Assembly (NCBI RefSeq): GCF_019175385.1
Contig: NC_083339.1
Coordinates: 29,603,637-29,667,636 of the forward strand
Direction: 5' to 3'
Length of the DNA stretch: 64,000 bases
Source of the DNA: Lycium barbarum
Taxonomy: Eukaryota > Streptophyta > Magnoliopsida > Solanales > Solanaceae
A program made the position numbers and the translations under genes. Shown piece by piece: positions 9,384 to 23,741 of the stretch (within the stretch, counting starts at the first letter, position 1; each line of letters begins with the position of its first letter). Below the pieces are notes generated by a model. That model worked only from the letters and a program-made list of their open reading frames with translations, had not been told where the DNA came from and did not search any database.

Positions 9384-12300
9384 TCAGATACCAATTAAAC
9401 AATCGCTTGTTCTCGAGCGAGAAGGAAGAGGGGACGAAAAGAATTGTCGAATCGGCAATAACTAAAGATATCGGCCATGCACGTTGAAATTCTCGTTACA
9501 GGAAAGATCCCCATCGAACAAAACTGAATCCTAATGAATGATACAGAAACCACCAGAACGGTACTTCTCCAATACAGAACCATGGAAAAACCGAATGAAC
9601 ATTCGACAGATCTGGTGAAAAACTAACTTATAGAACAAGGGCCCAACAACGGGTAGTCTCAACGGCCAATACACCTCGGGCTCACTTGCCCTCCTTCCTA
9701 AATGGCACGACACCCTTGGCGGGTGTAACATTAAAACCTGATCATTCACTCTACCAGTCACAACTCTTTAACTTCGCTCAAGCTCCATTTGTTGAATATC
9801 CACATTCAAATTTCCTTCACAACTGATCCTCGAATAACAATTTGCTTTTACCCGGATTCTCTGATTAGATAACACCGCAATCCTGAACGCGATCGATAGG
9901 CCCCACAAAAACTTCCCAAACCAACGTAATCCTCTGAAACCTGGTCATAAACCATAGCCCATTCTGAACTGATAAAATACTCTGATTCCGCTAACTCCTT
10001 CTCCCACATTTTCTAAAGTCGTTACTCGCACCGCGATTTCTTAGAAACATATGAACACACATACCAAAATTCTGAACTCATAACTTACTCTCGCCAGAAG
10101 TATCCTTGATTCATCTGTGATCTCTACGCAATTCTATCAAAACTGATCTTACCGGCAGCCAACTTGGCCGGTTCCAAATCTTTTTGAACTTTCAAATCAC
10201 AATATAGGAACCATACCACTGAATATCTCATCGAGCAAACAACTGATCACTACACAGACCTCTCGCACAATAGTTTCTCCTCAAATCTGTACTAGGCTCA
10301 TTGTATACCATTATTCTGTCCAAGTAAATGATCTAAAAAAATATCATCAAATCCACTAGGGAAATCCTAACAAAGCTCGGTAAGTCTGTCTTACCTCGAA
10401 TCTGAGCCGAAACGCATTGAATCTTTAAATATCTTCCTAGAAATATAACCATAGACTATTAAGCTTAACTCGAACCATGTTGACCCTGAATGAATGCACA
10501 ACTCTCGAAAATCACCAATAATCATTAGAACTGACTTCGAATTTCGAAATCATTCACAGCCATACCACACATAACAAATCCTGTCCATCACTTTCGATTC
10601 CACAAGTAGAGTCCTGTCCCAGTTATCAACTTAATACTGAAGAGCTATACCTTACGATGTCAAACTTCATGTTTCTCAACCTTTACCCAATACGCGAATC
10701 TGACCCGAACTTTTCAGTGCATATCTTAAGCTTCATATAGTAATTATATAACCATCGAACCTCTCAAAGTATCACCTCGATATGCTCGTAAATTCTCCAA
10801 AGGCATCCAATCCTACACTGCCACTCGAAATCTCACACAATTTCCCCCAAGTCTTTAATAACCAAAAGCTCTTACCCAAACTGTCCAGTCAATATTACTT
10901 CCAATCACACTGTATTACCACGAGCAAAGTCCTCCCCAAAATATAATTCTAGTCCTCATCTGATAGGAATTCCACAATCCTTTCTCTTAAAACACGCCGA
11001 CTCATTCACTGTAGAAGGTTACGAACTTTCGCAACGGTGTACCACCAAGTCATTTCTTATAAGCCTCAACATGTCGGTTCACTGAAATTGCTTCTCACTA
11101 GTCGCTGATCACGAACCTCACAGAACTCTGTCATATCACATAGTCCATTCCTGCCGACTTCCTTCTTAGGCTCACGCAACAATCACATCTCAACTGGAAT
11201 GTGCAGGGAAATGACACCATGATCCATACTGGCCTAAGAAATATCGATTCACAGTCAACTATACCTTTTCTCGACTCGTCAATTTCCCAATTTCTAATCA
11301 ATTCACGATCATCAATACCATAGTCAATCCTCGAATCCACTCAATCGAATACCACATAATCATAAGTTCTGCAAGCTAGCCGAATCAATCCGGGAGATAG
11401 GGTCATACCACACACTCTGCACATTAGAGTTTTCTTAGCACTTATAACTCGAAATTGAACACTCTCTAATTCCAGCGTATCATACAACAATATTACTAAT
11501 ATCCTTATGTATCTCACTGAAGTTTCCTTGCCCGAATTGCCTTACTCAATTTCTGAAATGTTATCCCGAACTCAACTCAGTTAACCCATTATCTATCTAC
11601 CATTTCAAGTATCCATGTTCACTAATCCCTTACTCAAATCCTTAACGTTACTAGTCCTCGAAGAATCACCTCTTACCTCAATTATCGAATTTGAATACCT
11701 CTAACCACTTGCACGACTACCCCTTTTTATTCAATCACCCAAGCCGAGTAATAACACACTAGTAGAGGGATCTTGCCAATAACACAAAGAATATAAGGTT
11801 CCAAACATTAGTCCACCACCAATCTCTATTAGTCTATGACATAACCGAAAATACAACCCATCCATAAACTCTTAAACACACTCTACACTGTACACTGCAA
11901 CCAAACTCCCACATCACTAACTCTTGCTTCAACGATTTCCTTTATGCCCTAAACCTTGTAGACACCCATCAACCTCATCGGCCACACCCCTTACTATACA
12001 TCATGATATACTGTTCCCGCAATCCAACATGACTCAAGCACCTATATTTCCTCACCTCAAGTCTTACGAAACTTAATCCCCTGAACCCGATAGCAAGGTC
12101 TCTCATTGAAGCCCTTCAATTCTCGTATTTCATTTCAAATCACTTTTATCACTATTAACCAACAAACGCTCAAATCCACTCGATCCTCTAAACCAATCAT
12201 CCATTTAAGCCCGACAAACCACAAACAAAGTCAATACTTCCCTCTCATCTAAGTGAACACCCGGTAACTCCTTAAGTTATTAACTTATCGCATACGCCCA

Positions 12301-13321
12301 TATTTGAAGTCATTTCCATCAGTTGATTACTAACTCCTCAGAAGTCTAAAACCCAGTCAATTTATCGATCAAACGATGTGTCCATAACATTCACTTAATA
12401 ACCGAGCAGTCTTTTAACATCATCGAGCTCATATCAAGAATTATTTTTTTGCACTAGTCGCAACCTTATCCCGACAATCATGCCAGATACTAATTTTTCC
12501 CCTCCCAATCTCTCGAAAAGCACTCATGTCCAAGATACTCTAAGAAGTCTTGCTTCGCTACATGTTTTCCACCAAAGTATTCCTTCGTGTCCTTATTGTC
12601 AACTTCTTTTCTTTATTACACGGGATCACAATACGTTGCCCACATTCGATGCCATCACCGAACTTACACTTGTTCTCACATACCAAAGTCTTATACTCTA
12701 CCATTGCTGAATCGTCGACCCACCATTGGTTCGCCAGTGTCATGCACACCATCATAAAGTCTTGACGAAGCTAAAGTCAAACCGATTATATCATCGAGCA
12801 GCCCACTATAGTGAAGCCATAAATGCACTTTGCCACCTCCGAGCAACCCAATTCTTAACCATGGAGACCCTGTACCCCTCTGAACTATCTTCTAATTCCT
12901 CACGAACTTCCACAATAAACAAGTCTAATCGCAACTCCACATAGCAACCGAGTCTAGTCGCGACTCCGCACAATTGAAACCTCAGGCCATAACTAGTGAC
13001 TGAACTGGATCACGCGTCCGAATCAGGATGACACATCTCATACCATACCACGACACGTCATAGATTAACCATTTGCATAAGAATTTAAGGACGAGTGTCC
13101 ACCCTCCGTGGGAGATTAAGATAAGAAATTTCAGATACCAATTGGAATCGACTAGATACCAAATTTGAATGAAGTCGCACGAGAGAATGAAAGAATTGAA
13201 GTTTCCTAAATGTCTTATAACCTCTCGCAGATAAGTATGGAGCTCATCGTACCGATCCACGAGACTCTACTAGACACGCTCTTGTATTATAAACCAGGTA
13301 ACCTAGGGCTCTGATACTAAC
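9384..13321 (-). mobile_element. Element B, internal region without recognisable coding capacity
   Basis: About 3.9 kb between the two LTRs. The plus strand is pyrimidine-rich, as expected for the reverse of a retrotransposon internal region. I find no gag, protease, RT, RNase H, integrase or zinc knuckle in any frame, and the longest open stretches are under 100 codons and match nothing. Orientation follows from the degraded primer site at 13309-13319. A polypurine tract next to 9383 is not recognisable. B is therefore a large non-autonomous LTR element. Confidence 0.7.
13309..13319 (-). promoter_or_regulatory. Degraded primer binding site of element B
   Basis: The minus strand reads TAGTATCAGAG, a near match to the initiator Met-tRNA primer site TGGTATCAGAG seen in C and F. 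It sits two to three bases from the LTR end at 13322. Confidence 0.65.
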
Positions 13322-14232
13322 TTGTCACGATCCAATCTGGCTAAGTCGTACGGGCACTTACCTTTCCCACCTCGGTAAGTGAACCCTCAACCCAACGATA
13401 ATAAAGGCACAATAAATGAATCAATTAAGCGGAAGAGAATAATTCATGTAACTCTTACGATAATAATATAGAAGAAAGTGAAGAAATAAGAAATACCCCC
13501 AGGGTTTGGTCTAATCCATGCAAGAGCATCTAAATGAAAATTTACAAGTCTGGAATATAATAATACATCAATCTATATATGTCTCAGAATGGAAAAGTAG
13601 GACATAAATAAGAGTGAGTCTTCAAGGCAAAGAACTTCTCGTGCTCACCCTGGAAACTCGAAGCTGAACTAATAACGACTGTCAGCCACGGGAGACGGAA
13701 ACAGATCCAACCTGGAACTATACATTCATAAAAGAATACAAGCCGACTAAGTATAGCTAACATAATTCAAACAATAAAGCAGGATAGGTAGATAAATCAG
13801 CAAGTATAAGTTAAAAACAATCAGAAACAAGTATCCGTCATTGCCTAGGTTGAAGCATCTAAACCCAAGTATGCCAAGTCTCAGTATATATCCAATCCGA
13901 AATCAACAATACAAGTAAATCACCGGTTCATCACAATATAAGCCATAATGCAATGCAATGCAATGATGTAATAATGCCAATGCAATGGAATGCAGTGTAC
14001 ACATGTACTGCGAACGAAAGTATCGGTGTTCCGGTAGCACAACCCATGGGGGACCCGCGAAGTCCATGTACTATGTCGCTCCGTATCATACAGCATAGAG
14101 ACGACCTTTCCACCCTTTATGCCTGCCGACCATACCGTATCACACAGCACAGAATGGTCGTGCAATTAGTATAAAACCTCCCAAGTATTTCCAAACAACA
14201 TAGGCCACATCATCATCGCCCTGTAAAATATG

Positions 14233-14328
<96 letters not shown>

Positions 14329-15728
14329 GTATATGTATATTCAAGATGAGTGCTCAATGTATGATTCAAGTATGCTGATGACAACAACAAGATCTATTAT
14401 CAGACACATTCCGCTCCAGTACATGACCTCAGATCACAGAATCTCATCTCTCTTTCACATAATCAACGATTCCGGGACAACCATCGGACATCGGACTATT
14501 CACATCACTTGCACACAATCCACGACGCCGTGACAACTATCAGACATAGGACTACTCATATCACTCTCATGCAAGTGTCAATAATGTATCAACAATATAT
14601 CATGAGAGATGTGAATGCGTGCGATGTATAAGACAATATGAATAATCAGATCAATAGCACAAGTACCAAACATGGGTACGCCAATAATATCATGAAAGAC
14701 TACACAAGTCATATAAAGACACTATCCCCGAAATCAAATGCCGACAAGTGGGGCACCACAATATCATGAGCAAGATATCTCAATAGTCTCCAATATCCAC
14801 TATCACTATGCTGCATTAAGCCCATAACAATAGGACAACTTAGTCACAACACAACGGGGTGGCTAGCCCTAATCACACAATAGGGCCCAACCTAATACAA
14901 TATCCGACCCAACTTCATACCCGAAGGTTTACATGCTTTCTCCGATAATATAATCTAAATATATGCTTCGCTACACGAAGTATCACCAAGGATAAGCCAT
15001 AACCTACCTGGATGGCCGAATAATAATTCACCACAATCACTCATTAGCCTTGCCCTTCCGTTGAGCTCAAGATCAAGAAAGTCCAGGCATATTCGAAATC
15101 TAGATTAGAAATCATGAAGATCGATACCTATATTTCTATCATTCAAATTAGGTCAAAACCAAACCCTAGAATTTGGAAAAATGGGACCCACAAGGTAAAA
15201 ATGGGAAACTCGAGGGTAAAATACTTAATTAAACACTAGGTGATCAAAAGCCATCAACTAATTGCTAAATTAACTCAAAGATTCATTCAATTTCGAAATT
15301 CAAGCAAAACCCCTGATTTTGGGTATAAACCCTAACTCTTAGATTCAAGAATTCAACACTAATAATGGGAGATATATGATTAACAATATTAGACACATCA
15401 TAATCTATCATAAACCCGATCAATTTCATCATTTAGAAGCCTAGATAAAATATCCATTAAACCCACTTTTATCTTCATCACTTAAGGAATTAACAAGGGA
15501 AAAGAATTCTAGATGATTAAGAATAATGAGTTAGCAAGGAGATTAGAAGGACTTACTACCAAGAATCTCCTCTAAGAATCCTCTAGAACTGCTCCTAATA
15601 TGAACATTTTCGGAATAAAAATGAATGAAAAGACTTGGGATTTTATATCATTTAAATACCCCAGTCACTACTCGATCACCGCTCCGCGGTCACTAAGACC
15701 ACTTCAGCGGCGCCGCCCTAGCAGTCAT
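13322..15728 (-). mobile_element. Element B, right LTR (5' LTR in element orientation), segment 1 of 2
   Basis: Starts (T)TGTCACGATCC and parallels the left LTR throughout, but with single copies of the segments duplicated there. A long (AT)n fills 14235-14322. The LTR breaks off after AGCAGTCAT at 15728, in the hairpin cluster, where plastid DNA begins. It resumes at 55667 and ends GGTCGTTACA at 56241. Confidence 0.85.
14235..14322. repeat. (AT)n microsatellite
   Basis: An uninterrupted AT run of roughly 44 units in the right LTR of B, at the site where the left LTR has TATG/TA repeats and the extra segment. Confidence 0.95.
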
Positions 15729-15736
15729 TTGACCGC

Positions 15737-16466
15737 GGTACTAAATAAATGACTACTTGACTTGGGGTTATGAGCATAAAGATTCCATTGAACTGTAAAA
15801 AGTGGGCCTAACCCTTAGGGATACGATAATACACCTAAGAAATTATTCCACCGAACGGACTCCCCTCTGGATGCAGGAATAGCAGCATAGACTAAATGCC
15901 CTGTCCAAGCCAAGGATCTTACGCCAAAGAGTCCAGACAAATGATTATTCAGACGAGATTTGGCAATTTTGAACCAGAAAACGCTCGGTTTCCATTTCGA
16001 TTGTAGGTGTAACCAACCTCCTATTAAGGATATGGCAGAAAGAAATAATAAAAAAAGAGCGCCAGTATAAAGAGCATCATTAGTGCGTAAACCGATTGTA
16101 TACCACCAATGATAAACACCAAAATAAGCGATATTCACTGGGCCAAGCGCACCCCCTTGAGTAAAAACTTCCACGGTCGGTTGACCAAAATGAGGATCCT
16201 AAATTGCATGAGCAATTGGTCTTACATGTAAAGGGTCCTGTACCAACATTTTCTTGCCAAGCTACATGAACCAGATTTCCAGAAGTCCATAGAAAAATTA
16301 TTGCTAATTGACCGAAGTGAGAAGCAAAAATATTATGATAAAGACGTTCCTCACTAATATCATCATGACTCTCGAAGTCATGTGCGGTAGCAATACCAAA
16401 GCAAATATGACGAGTAATCGGGTCCTGAGCTAAGCCTTGGCTAAACCTTGGAAATCGTAATGCCAT
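15737..16466 (-). pseudogene. psaB: Plastid psaB, 5' part (nuclear plastid DNA copy)
   Basis: The minus strand from the ATG at 16464-16466 reads [16 protein letters not shown], the N-terminus of photosystem I core protein PsaB, which with PsaA binds P700 in the thylakoid. [44 protein letters not shown] and [13 protein letters not shown] follow. The frame is lost by a short deletion at about 16230-16255. Only about 240 of roughly 734 residues are present, and the copy stops at about 15737 at the junction with the B LTR. It lies in the plastid order next to psaA. Substitutions and the frameshift show it is not a functional plastid gene. Confidence 0.93.
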
Positions 16467-16491
16467 AATGCTTTTCAAATTATCCTAGCCA

Positions 16492-17190
<699 letters not shown>

Positions 17191-19932
17191 GGTTACATCC
17201 CGTGTTTTCATGCTTTGGAAAACGTGCAAGTTAAATGACATTAGTAATAGAAACGAGGTTATCCCCGAAGCTTATATGTGGTTAGAGTGATGGTATGGAT
17301 GTATCGTAAGGATTAAAAGTTAAACAAATCGAAGAAAATAAGTTTCGTCGAGGTTTGAAATTTATTTTAATAAAATACGGTCCAAGCTATAATATCCCTT
17401 ATTTTTTACCAGGAAATTGAACCGTCCAACATGAGCAAATTTACCCGAGCTCGGAGAATCTGGTCATATTCAAGCATGAAAAATCAAGAACTCGGTCTAT
17501 ACAAGGAATGAAGTCCCGAAATGATTTAAGACGAAAAAGTGTGGCGACGATGATTGAAAATAATATTTTATGTGTGGCAAATGAGGCTATAGGCTAGTGT
17601 TATATCACATGGTCATGGTAATGGATATATGAAGTATGTTAAAACTAACTGTTATTAAAGTCAGTTGAGATCAAGAAATTAATTATGCGTATAATTAGTT
17701 AAATATTGAATTTTCAGTGGGAGATTAATAAAGTGATTAGTCAATTAACCATGGTAGGGGACATAGTCCACGTGGCTGGTAGAAAAGGAATAACTAAGTC
17801 CAATATCTCTTATAGGTGGCACTATGGGGAGGTTGTTGGAAGGTGGTGACTAAGTGGACCCCATGGTCCAACAATTGTGTGAATGCTTATCCTATTTTAG
17901 GACACATATATTTGTATGTATATTGAATAAGTAAGGAGGCAGCATCCATGTCTAGTTACGGAGAAGACATATAATTCTCCTCACCTTAATTTAGAGGCTT
18001 CAGTATGAATAAAGGTGGCAAGAAACGTGTGGGGGTGGAAGAATTCTTTTGTGCTGAAGAAAAAAACGTGAAGAACATCATACGAGTTTCGTTCACCGTT
18101 TTGATCTCGTTGTTCCGTTTTATCGCGTTGTTGAAATTGGGCTTTCTTCGAAGGGAAGTAAGGTGGAAGAAGATCGTTTCTTGTCATATAAGGTAAGAAG
18201 TATTCTCTCCTAGGTATTTAAATTCATCCCGGTCATAGCTAAATTGTGAGATGGGAACTACGAAATTATTTGCGGGAAATCGGATAAGTTATTGTTGTTG
18301 TAATGTGGGCTGATTTGAGGTATATTTTTGGGTTGTGTTGTCGCTGGAAATTATTGGCGTAACTTAAGTATATTGTTTTTGTTGTCATTGATATGTACTT
18401 TGAAGGAAAGAAAAATTGGAGAAGTGTGTTTGATAACCGTATCCGGGCTTGTTGCTCGTCGTGAAATGTTTATGACTTGTTGGTGCTACATGGTATCTTG
18501 TTATTGATGTATATACTTGTTGGATTGTTCTGGTTGTTTTTGTTGATATATGGAATTTGGGAAAATGAGAAGAATGGGAGAGATGCTGCCCATTTTGTTT
18601 TAGGATAAGTTAAATTTTCGTTATACGATTAAGACAATCGTTTGTATAATTAAGGATAGTATCATTATTGTTAGATATAGATTGTGGAGTAGATATGAGT
18701 TGAGTTCTTGAGCCGTTGAGCTAAGACCAGGTATGTTAAGGCTATCTTTTATTCTTTTTGGCATGAATCGAGAAAGAACGAACGAGTGAGCGTTATCCAT
18801 AATGATTCCATTCTTAGAAACATAGAAAGCTTATGCTTCTTTTGACTCCTGGTAATGTTTTTGTTTTATGCTTATGATTAACGAATTGATCTCATGATCA
18901 TTGATACAGTAAAGGTAAGAGATGTTGATGATATTAGATCAATAGTGATATTCGGAGGTTACCGACTTTACGTCACTCTGAAAGGCTCAGATGTCATCTT
19001 TATGAGTCCTTCATGCATTTATATATGTATGTACAACTATTTTCTCACAACGCGCCGCGCTATAGTTGGCCGGGAAGGCACGTAGATGTGCACACCACTG
19101 CAGTGGGTAGATAATGATGATACCTCGGACGCGGGATGATATGATATATGGATCGGGCTGTATGTTCCACAGCACTGACATTATGGATCGGGCTGTACGT
19201 CCTCAGCACTAACAGTTATGATATATGTATATGAATTTTGAAAGGAAGCATGCATATCATACGCCCTCAGAGGCACTTTCAGTTATACAGAGTTATACAA
19301 CCATTTTTAGATATACAGTTATACAGATAAATTCAGATTTACAGATTGACTCTCATGTCATAAGTTTCTTTGATGATTGTTGTGTATATGCTATTTTCTT
19401 GCCTTACATACTCGGTACATTATTCTTACTGATTCCCCTATTACCTGGGGGGCTGCATTTCATGCCCGCAGGTCTGCAGATACAGATTGGTTATCCATCT
19501 ATTAGGATGTCAGCTCAGTGGATGAAGTTGGCGCACTCCGTTTGTTTCGGAGATGCCAGAAGTCAGCATGGTCTTATGTATATATAGATATGTACGCACT
19601 TATGTATGGGTATAGCGGGGTACTGTCCCGGCCACGTTGTGTTATGTTTTCTAGTAGAGGCTTGTAGGCAGTTATATACTGCTAGATGATGTCCAGACTT
19701 GAGATTTCATAGGTCATGATAGCCTTACCGGCTCATACAACACATTCAGTATCTTTACAGACGACCCTTTCAGACCAGTTGATACGTGCATGTTTCTTAT
19801 GAGTTTATTGGGAGTCATATAACAGACCTATCAGCCTACCTATGCTTATGTCATTGTCACAGATGTATGTCAGATGGTACTTGGCTAGTACGGTCAGGTG
19901 CCCGTCGTGGCCCTTCAGTTTGGGTCGTGTCA
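17191..19932 (+). mobile_element. Element D, 5' LTR
   Basis: Begins (G)GTTACATCCC, a mutated form of TGTTACATCCC at the start of the other D LTR, and ends GGGTCGTGTCA at 19932. Length is about 2742 bp. It is clearly the same sequence as 23742-26475, with scattered differences and small indels. The family is shared with element E, whose LTRs are the reverse complement. Confidence 0.9.
19148..19217. repeat. Two-copy tandem motif in the D LTR
   Basis: ATGGATCGGGCTGTA(T/C)GT followed by CAGCACT occurs twice, about 37 bp apart. Equivalent pairs lie at about 25714-25785 in the other D LTR and, inverted, at about 34440-34507 and 51050-51117 in the E LTRs. Confidence 0.7.
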
Positions 19933-19936
19933 AAAC

Positions 19937-19947
19937 TGCTATCAAAG
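19937..19947 (+). promoter_or_regulatory. Primer binding site of element D (degraded)
   Basis: TGCTATCAAAG, two mismatches from TGGTATCAGAG, four bases after the LTR end. It sets D on the plus strand. Confidence 0.7.
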
Positions 19948-20120
19948 TAGTTCTGTCCTAGGGTTGTCTACAAGCCGTGTCTACTAGAGTGTTGTTTATG
20001 GGTGTGTTGTGCGCCACACTTACAAATAGGAGGCTACAGGACATTTAGGATGGTTACCTTCTTTTCTATTCTAGATCGTGCGATAGATCTAAGTCATAGT
20101 ATATAATATTTCTAATCCTG
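19948..20120 (+). promoter_or_regulatory. Conserved leader of element D
   Basis: Begins TAGTTCTGTCCTAGGGTTGTC, followed by CCGTGTCTACTAGAGTGTTG, TATGGGTGTGTTG and ACAGGACATTTAGGATGG. The same ordered blocks follow the primer site in C, E and F (minus strand). The LTRs of these families differ much more than this leader, which fits a cis-acting packaging or dimerisation region. Confidence 0.6.
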
Positions 20121-20145
20121 AGCCTGATTGTTTTGTCGTTGTGAG

Positions 20146-20430
20146 ATGGAATTTATAGGGAAGAAGGCTGATGGTCCAGGGGCTTCCAGAGTCAGTCATT
20201 CTTATGATACAGACCCATCGAAAAATATGCCCTCTATCGAGACAGATCTATCTGAGCTCCAGGGGGAACTCACTGAACAGGTAAAGGATAGACAAATATT
20301 GGGAGATGACCATTTGTGTAATCCCAAATTGATGGTATCTGCAGAACGAGGGTCAAATGAGAACAATGGAAATTCCGGGAGAGTCAGTATAATTGGTACA
20401 TTTATAGAAGGTATGGACGCCATGGGATAG
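20146..20430 (+). CDS. Short acidic leader ORF of element D (in the place of gag)
   Basis: 94 codons from ATG at 20146 to a stop at 20428-20430, starting MEFIGKKADGPGASR and containing SYDTDPSKN and SIETDLSE. The same N-terminus opens element E at 50095, and F has a related ORF with EADPSEDM. The position, about 200 nt after the primer site, is where gag starts in C. No gag domain, zinc knuckle or other family is recognised. It may be a degraded gag N-terminus or a small protein peculiar to these non-autonomous elements. Confidence 0.4.
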   Translation: MEFIGKKADGPGASRVSHSYDTDPSKNMPSIETDLSELQGELTEQVKDRQILGDDHLCNPKLMVSAERGSNENNGNSGRVSIIGTFIEGMDAMG

Positions 20431-23400
20431 CCTGTGGGAGAACAACCAGAAGAAGAACTTCCCCAACTACCGTTTGACCGATTTGTACAAGATCAGAATT
20501 CCCGAGTAAGGCCAAGGTAAGGGTTTCTGTTGTGGAACTTCAGAATGTGAGTAATTATATAAGGAAGTAAAGTTAATCGTTTGGAACTTTTGGAATGCTA
20601 CAGGTAAGTTAGGTAATGTGAGTATTAATTGTAGTTATAAATACAGATTTACTTATAAAGTGTCAAAGACCAGAAAAATAAGAGGAATATATGATTTGCG
20701 AGTACGTAAACCTCTTTGAAGGGGGTCGATTGATGAAGAGATTTAGAAGGGAAAAAAGATGGAGTTTTAGGAATAGTGTTCAGGCATGAATTATGAGACG
20801 AGCTTTATTATTTTACATTCTTTTGTAGTAATCAGCCCTGTGTGGTTGACTTGTATATCATATGTGTTTCTATATATGGTCTTGTGAGGCATGAGATGTA
20901 TTTTCTGGGCTGTTTACAGGTTTGGGATTGTTACAATTATAGAGGAAACTCTGCCGAAATTTTCCGAGAACTTAAGGGAAATTGTGAAAACTTTTAAGTG
21001 GGATTATTTACGAGAAGAAAGAAAGGGTGCAGCAGTGAAGTAATTAGAGGTGAAATTGACAGTCAGTTATGGGACTGGTTTAATAGATAAACATTAGATC
21101 AGAAATGGGAATAACGAGATATTATGACAGATGAGAGAGGATAGGATATAAGAATGTGAAGGAAAAATGTGTGCTTGGGGTAGAAAGAAGTTTTATGTAT
21201 CAAAAGAGAATTAAAGAGATAAGCACCCCAAAAGAAGTTAACAAATCGGAAAAGGTTAACCAACCCTTATATGTCTTCGAAAGATTGAGCCATGGGATGA
21301 GCTTGATGTGTACATGTATATGTATACGTATGTAATACCATTATATATTGGAAAGTTAGACCTCACCCAATAATTAAAGTGGGAAAACATTTAAGTCACT
21401 ATGGGCTATTGACCTTAACAAATGCCTCGAGATAATAGATGGAAAGGAATATCTTTACTAAAGCTCTTCGCTTGGTAGTTTGTTGAATTTATGAATATAA
21501 CTACGTTCTGTGTTATAGCCTAGGTTATTCACCAGGATGGTTATACGATAGGAGTTTGTTATTATTGACACGAAGGAATGTGAGAGATGCAGAAAGGAAG
21601 AGATCCAGACTATGATAATGGAAAACGAGATAAGATTGATCAACGAAACAAAAGAACGACAAGTGACGAATGTCCAGTATGTGCGATGTGTATGATCAGT
21701 AAAGGAAGAACATGTTAAAGATAGAGAAGGAAAAGTATAAATGAGGCGAATAAAAAGAAAGTCCACTAGTAATAATAACCCGATGAGCAAAGTACGAGAG
21801 AGCATCATACCTTATGGATATTCTAGTACTATGCGAGAATGTTAATGGATATTATTATGAGATGATTGAGGTTTCAAATTGTATCATAAGTAATATGTGA
21901 TCATACGTAATGTGTGACTAATTAGATTATGATGAGAGGTACAGGGTTATTTGATGAGTAAAACACCTTATGCACAAAGAAGAAAGTGACCCTACGTAAC
22001 ATCTGCCCAAGGGATTCTAAAAGGACCACATATTACCCCGTTTCTACCACATTAGGATAGCAGAGAAGAATGTTCCCATAATAGTGTGAGCTGATCGGAG
22101 AAAATTATGGAGGGATTAATGTTGAGTTGTGGGTCCAAGTTCTATCAACGAATAGCTGAAAGTATTGTGATTGCACTTGTAGTTATTGTGCTACTAACGG
22201 AATTACTTGAGCAAAAACAAAATAGAAATAAGACAAGGAAAAGGATAAGGTATAATCTTGAATGATCAATAGACCAATGTTATGTACATACAAAGACGGT
22301 AACAAATGAAGTCACAATCCGGGTAAGTTATGCGGCAAGGAGAAGAGATTATTAAGAAAAAGCATATCCAAAGATGGCAAGTTTTAGAACGGTGCAGTGA
22401 AGGAAATATAGATTAGTTACGAGCTATATTAATGAAAATGACTAATGCGTAAGATGACCTATAGGTCTCAATGAATTTATGGCAAAGAACATTATGACAA
22501 AGGCATCTATCCTATGGTGAAATAGTTATAGATGTTAGACAACGAAGGGAAATTGACCTTCGGCATTATGAGGTGATATGACAAGCAAAGACGTAAGGAT
22601 GAAATGGTAAAAGGTATGGACCGAAGGACGAAAGAGGGACGAAAAGGTCAAGATAGGTAATGCAAACTGTGAAATAGATTTGAAAAATGGGCATATGATA
22701 GAAGAGAGGTATTCACCTCAATGTGATGATAGGGGTGCTATAGGTAAAACTACCTATATAAGTGTTCACTCGAGATGTGATACGAGTATTTACCTCAAAG
22801 AAGTGCTCTCGAGAGATTCATTACGGGACATGATTAACATGGGATTTAAAACCCCTTAAGATGATACATCATGTATTGTAACCTTTGTTCAGATATAAGT
22901 TAAGCAAGAAGAGACACTCGGAGAGGATTCCAAAGATAAGAAGAAGTTTCCTGATTATTACGTAATCGCGAGAGGTTAAGAGATGACATGATATCAATAT
23001 GTAACAAAGGATTCACATGGTTGATTTAATAATGCGAGCATAGAGGTAATGACTATATGATTAAGATTATGGGAAGAAGTTATGATAAGGACGAAAGGTA
23101 TCTAGACTGATTGAGCAAGAAAAAGGATCGACGAGTTCAAGTATCAAGGAGGATCATATCAGGAGAGTGACTCACTTATATCTCTTGAAAGGATATTCCT
23201 GAGGTGTCAAGGGAGTATTGCAACCAAGAGTCATTACTAAGAAGGAAACTCATTTTCAACTATTCAAAGGGAATGTTATAGATAATGCATGTCAGAGGTT
23301 AACATGATGACTCCAAGAAGGATGTACGCTGCGGACTATGCGATCTAAATAAAGAGTGGGAGTACACCTATAAGAATTAGAAGAGAGAACAGGACGAACC

Positions 23401-23727
23401 AATATGAGATGGTAAACCTACCCAAGGGAAAGACAACTCCTATTCTACAATTTTACTGGAAAGATAACTCCAAAACAAGAAAAACTCGACTTAAGATTCA
23501 AGTGTAGATGGATATAGTAAGTTGCAGTCAATTACCAAAGTAGCTAAATTATGATCACTCATTTTGGAAATTCAATATTAACTGATGCCAAGTGGAGAAT
23601 GGTATTAAGTTAAGCAAAGAGAGGCACAACATGATAGACGAGTTATAGTTAGAATTGAGTTGTTATAAAATCACCATTACCAGTATACTTATACATGACT
23701 AGTTTAACATTCGAGGATGAATGTTCT
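20431..23727 (+). mobile_element. Element D, internal region without recognisable pol
   Basis: About 3.3 kb, purine-rich on the plus strand, with no readable RT, integrase or protease. The part around 21960-22110 matches the reverse complement of E at about 48130-48310, so D and E are copies of one non-autonomous family. Confidence 0.7.
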
Positions 23728-23741
23728 AAAGGGGGGAAGGA
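23728..23741 (+). promoter_or_regulatory. Polypurine tract of element D
   Basis: AAAGGGGGGAAGGA directly before the 3' LTR start TGTTACATCCC at 23742. It is preceded by CATTCGAGGATGAATG, the block that also precedes the tract in C and E. Confidence 0.9.

Noticed and set aside
9384..13321. Hidden pol genes in the interior of B
   Set aside because: I looked for RT, integrase and protease motifs on both strands and found none, even allowing frameshifts.
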